A stretch of 64,000 bases of DNA from Lysobacter sp. K5869 (GTDB lineage: Bacteria; Pseudomonadota; Gammaproteobacteria; Xanthomonadales; Xanthomonadaceae), in contig NZ_CP072597.1 of the NCBI RefSeq assembly GCF_018847975.1, positions 124,001 through 188,000 of the forward strand. Reading direction: 5' to 3'. The notes under the pieces were generated by a model. It searched no databases and was not told the DNA's origin. It was given only the letters and a program-made list of their open reading frames with translations. The first letter of the stretch is position 1. Each line of letters begins with the position of its first letter. The position numbers and the translations under genes are program-made. Below are positions 59,630-64,000 of this stretch, piece after piece.

Positions 59630-60676
59630 TCAGCGTCCCTGCGTTGGCAGCCGCGGCGGCGGGCCATGGCGCCACGCCGGACGCGCTTCGTAGTACTGCT
59701 TGAAGATGCCGCGCCCCTGCGCTTCGGCGGCTTCCCATTGCGCGGAGGTCAGCTCGGTCCCGTAACGGCGCGGGCCGTCGGACCAGAGCGCATCGAATTC
59801 GCCGGTGCGGCGCCCGCGGACCAGATCGCGCGCGTAGCGATAGGCCTGCTCCTGCAGCGGATCGCGCGCATACAAACCGTTTTGGCCGGCGTAGGCGTCG
59901 ACGTACAGATCCAGCGCCTGTTCCTCGCCGGCGGTGCGGCCCTGCTCCAGCCATTCGCGCGCCAATGCGCGGCGCGCGGCGATCCGCTCGATGTCGGCGA
60001 TCAGGGCGTCGCGGTCGCCTCCGCCCTGCTGCGTCCAGGCGCTGACATAAGCCAGCCGGGCGCCGTTCGCGTCGCCTCGCCCGGCTTGCTCGAGCCAGGT
60101 CATGCCCTCGTCCAGCGCGGCGCGGCCGACGCGCTCGCAGGCGTCGTGACGTTCCACATCCTCGGCGAACTGCCGACGCAGGTTGGCCTGGCGCTCGCGC
60201 GAATTCGGGTCGGCCTGCGGATCTGGTTCACCCGCCAGAACCATATCCAGTTTCTCCAGAAGCTTCGCCGGCGAGGCGTCCTGCAAGGTGCGCTGGCAAC
60301 CGCTCAAGCGCTGGCCCAGCACCGAGGCGGCGGCGAGATCGCCCCCGCGCGCGGCCGCGAGCAATTCGGGGTAGACCCGGTCGATCGGCAGCATCCATCG
60401 GCGCTGCGACGGATCGCGCGCCATCGTTTCGGCCTGTTGGCGCTCGAATTCGGCCAGCATCGCCGGCGACGACGCGGGAAGCGCGGACAGGCGCCGGCGC
60501 AGTTCGGCCGCGGAGTCCTGCGCGCGCGGCGCGGGACTCGCCCCCACCGTCGCCGTCTGCGCCGACACCGGCGCCGACGCGCCACGATCCCCCGCGCCGG
60601 CGCGCGCGAACCACCACGCCAGCGCCGCCAAGCCCGCGCACGCCAGCGCCGTCGCCGCTATCGCCGCGCGCTTCAT
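59630..60676 (-). CDS. membrane-anchored protein, weakly Sel1-like
   Basis: The 348-residue protein has one N-terminal hydrophobic segment (about 4-25, AAIAATALACAGLAALAWWF) and is otherwise helical, Ala/Arg/Glu-rich. Two segments, ARGGDLAAASVLGQRLSGC near 110 and EQAGRGDANGARLAYVSAW near 195, resemble Sel1/TPR-like repeats. The N-terminal helix suggests a periplasmic domain. Its ATG overlaps the stop of the related upstream gene (60673-60676). Function is unknown. Confidence 0.72.
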   Translation of the reverse strand: MKRAAIAATALACAGLAALAWWFARAGAGDRGASAPVSAQTATVGASPAPRAQDSAAELRRRLSALPASSPAMLAEFERQQAETMARDPSQRRWMLPIDRVYPELLAAARGGDLAAASVLGQRLSGCQRTLQDASPAKLLEKLDMVLAGEPDPQADPNSRERQANLRRQFAEDVERHDACERVGRAALDEGMTWLEQAGRGDANGARLAYVSAWTQQGGGDRDALIADIERIAARRALAREWLEQGRTAGEEQALDLYVDAYAGQNGLYARDPLQEQAYRYARDLVRGRRTGEFDALWSDGPRRYGTELTSAQWEAAEAQGRGIFKQYYEARPAWRHGPPPRLPTQGR

Positions 60677-61611
60677 CGCGGCGCCCTGCGCTGCTGGAAC
60701 GCCTGCAGGATCTGCGCGGCGCGCCGCTCGACGTCGGCCGTCTGTCGCGCGTCGCCCGGTGGCGCCAGCTGTTGTTCGATGAAGCTGAGCACGCCGGCCG
60801 GCATCCTGCGCCCGGCATCGGTGCCGCGGTACGCCTTGAAATAGGCCGCGGCCTCGGCCGCGTCGCGCCCCAGATAGGGCTTGTTGCCGTGCGCGGCGGC
60901 CAGCGCCAGCAACGATTCGGGCTCGCCCGCTTCGAACGCGCGCCGCAGATAAGCGCGGGCGAGTTCGCGCCGGCGCGCCACTTCGTCGGCGTGGTCGAGC
61001 AGGTCGCCGTCGGTGGGCAGGTCTTCGAACGCGAACTCGCCGTAGTCGACCATCGCGCGCGCATGTCCCCGTTCGGCCGCCAGTTCCAGCCACGCGCGCG
61101 CGTCGCCCGCGCGCACCGCGCCGGACAGGTCGCCGACGTCGCCGCAGACCGCATCGGCCCTGTCCTTCGAGTACAGCATCACGTCGAGCAGTTGCGGATC
61201 GTCCACGCTGCGCCCGCCGATGCGCAGGTAAGTTCCGCCGTTGGCTATCGCGCGGGCGAGCATCTCGGTGAACTCGCCGCCAGCGATCGGCTGATAGTTG
61301 CGGCACCGGCCCAGGACTTCGCCGAGCCGATAGGCGGCCTGCGCGTCGCCGGCGCGAGCGCGCGCTTCCAGTTCGGCGCGGATGTCCTGGAAACGGCCTC
61401 GCGGCAGCGGCGACGGGTGCGTCGCGGCCGCGTGCGCGGAGGTTCCCGCAGCCGTCGCGGACTCTGCGGCGGCCTGCGTATCGGCGCCGTCGCTGCGCCC
61501 GGCGGGGCGCTCGCGCCCATGCATCCATACACCCGCCGCGCCCGCCGCCAGCAGCAGCGGAACCGCGATCCACAGCGCGTTTGCGCGGCGATTGCGCCTG
61601 CCCGATTCCAT
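60673..61611 (-). CDS. membrane-anchored Sel1-repeat-like protein
   Basis: The 312-residue protein starts at MESGRRNRR. A basic head precedes one membrane helix (about 14-33), then a Ser/Ala/Thr-rich spacer, then repeats such as ARAGDAQAAYRLGEVLG, VRAGDARAWLELAAERGH and FEAGEPESLLALAAAHGN, which follow the Sel1/TPR helical pattern. Sel1 proteins scaffold protein assemblies. It is coupled to the next gene and follows glmS by 87 nt, separated by a weak terminator. No specific role can be assigned. Confidence 0.75.
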   Translation of the reverse strand: MESGRRNRRANALWIAVPLLLAAGAAGVWMHGRERPAGRSDGADTQAAAESATAAGTSAHAAATHPSPLPRGRFQDIRAELEARARAGDAQAAYRLGEVLGRCRNYQPIAGGEFTEMLARAIANGGTYLRIGGRSVDDPQLLDVMLYSKDRADAVCGDVGDLSGAVRAGDARAWLELAAERGHARAMVDYGEFAFEDLPTDGDLLDHADEVARRRELARAYLRRAFEAGEPESLLALAAAHGNKPYLGRDAAEAAAYFKAYRGTDAGRRMPAGVLSFIEQQLAPPGDARQTADVERRAAQILQAFQQRRAPR

Positions 61612-61664
61612 TGCCCGCTCCCGGCGATCCCCTCGCCTCGTCCCTGTCCAACCCGCAGGATGCG

Positions 61665-61685
61665 GCAAAACCGGCTCACCCGGTT
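61665..61685 (-). terminator. weak intrinsic terminator of glmS
   Basis: On the minus strand, a 6-bp stem (AACCGG with CCGGTT, 61669-61674 and 61680-61685) is followed by TTTT, about 15-30 nt after the glmS stop. Confidence 0.45.
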
Positions 61686-61698
61686 GCGCCGCGGCGGC

Positions 61699-63531
<1,833 letters not shown>

Positions 63532-63665
63532 GCTGGAAGGCGTCCAAGAAAGTGTGACCGCATTCTAACGGCGCGGCGGTCGCCGCGGTGTCCGCGCGGA
63601 CGCGCTGTCCGGACGAACGGACGCCCGGACGCGGATGCCCGCCCTTTAAAATCAAATAGTTAAAG

Positions 63666-63682
63666 TTGGCACGCATCGTGCT
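63666..63682 (+). promoter_or_regulatory. candidate sigma-54 promoter
   Basis: TTGGCACGCATCGTGCT matches the -24/-12 consensus YTGGCACGrNNNTTGCW with GG and GC at the required 12-bp spacing. Mismatches are the base after CACG and the first T of TTGC. It ends 35 nt upstream of the adaptor ATG. Confidence 0.5.
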
Positions 63683-63717
63683 TGGTATTGGGCAGAGACC
63701 CCTTGCCGAGCGCCCCG

Positions 63718-64000
63718 ATGAGCATCCGCGACACCTCCGCCCAAGACCACGCCGTCGCCCCCGCCGCCCAACAGGGCCGGCGCCGCCGGCAGTGGGCGCT
63801 GGCCGCGGCGGTCGGCGCGGTCGTGCTCGGCGCCGGCGCCTGGGTCGCGTCGGGCTGGGCCGCGGGCGGCGCTTCGTTCTCGGCCGAGCGCGTGCGCATC
63901 GCCGAAGTGAAGCGCGGCGACCTGACCCGCGACATCGCCGCCGACGGCCGCGTGATCGCCGCCAACAGCCCGGTGCTGTACGCCATCGCCGGCGGCTCGG
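63718..64000 (+). CDS. efflux periplasmic adaptor (HlyD/RND type), 5' part only
   Basis: Only the first 94 codons are in the window. A charged head with QQGRRRRQ precedes one membrane segment (about 26-48). VRIAEVKRGDLTRDIAADGRVIAANSP follows, the usual start of membrane-fusion proteins of RND or ABC efflux systems. The gene continues past the window end. The transporter partner is presumably downstream. It is divergent from glmS and preceded by the sigma-54-like site. Confidence 0.8.
   Translation, partial: MSIRDTSAQDHAVAPAAQQGRRRRQWALAAAVGAVVLGAGAWVASGWAAGGASFSAERVRIAEVKRGDLTRDIAADGRVIAANSPVLYAIAGGS

Noticed and set aside
63532..63717. glmS ribozyme in the glmS leader
   Set aside because: This RNA class is found mainly in Firmicutes; the 186-bp divergent region shows no corresponding conserved core.

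Overview
The window is about 68-70% GC, carries many copies of a palindromic intergenic element beginning TGTAGGAGCGGC, and has gene content (FecI/FecR/TonB-receptor sets, polysaccharide-type TonB receptors, an MFS-PlsC fusion, bactofilin, AmpE) typical of Xanthomonadaceae. A Lysobacter-like chromosome is the best fit. Nothing looks like a plasmid, prophage or insertion sequence.

Layout. 1-5.3 kb: a small MscS channel, a Tat-exported epoxide-hydrolase-like enzyme, an MFS/acyltransferase fusion, and a CD225 + DUF2752 membrane pair. 5.4-10.1 kb: a cell-surface signalling set on the minus strand (ECF sigma factor, FecR anti-sigma, TonB receptor with STN domain). 10.5-24.5 kb: housekeeping genes, including ampE, nudC, erpA, a bactofilin flanked by two related membrane proteins, bacterioferritin and its ferredoxin (with a Fur box), rppH, tRNA-Met, queD, a phasin, bioD, a free-Met-sulfoxide reductase, and btuB behind a cobalamin riboswitch.

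24.8-40.3 kb: the least understood part. Eight co-directional minus-strand genes form one apparent operon: six very large to medium beta-rich proteins that are diverged paralogues of each other, followed by two small proteins. One of the two resembles an ABBA/DMATS-type prenyltransferase. The other is an alpha/alpha-toroid protein with a DADDTA motif like class II terpene cyclases. One giant protein has a 36-bp-repeat-encoded Gly/Ser linker, an OmpA-like domain and a Pro/Val linker. I recognise no described system here, and it is the best candidate for a novel one.

41.5-59.1 kb: a complete galactoside-utilisation locus. It has a TonB receptor for outer-membrane uptake, exported GH2 beta-galactosidase and GH27 and GH36 alpha-galactosidases, a sodium/sugar symporter, an aldose epimerase, and a full De Ley-Doudoroff route (galactose dehydrogenase, lactonase, DgoD, DgoK, DgoA). 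A GntR/FadR-family regulator is divergent from the GH36 gene. The same AT-rich 14-mer lies in front of both transcription units and is the likely shared operator.

59.6-64 kb: two lipid- or membrane-anchored Sel1-like proteins, glmS, and the start of an efflux-pump adaptor preceded by a sigma-54-like promoter.
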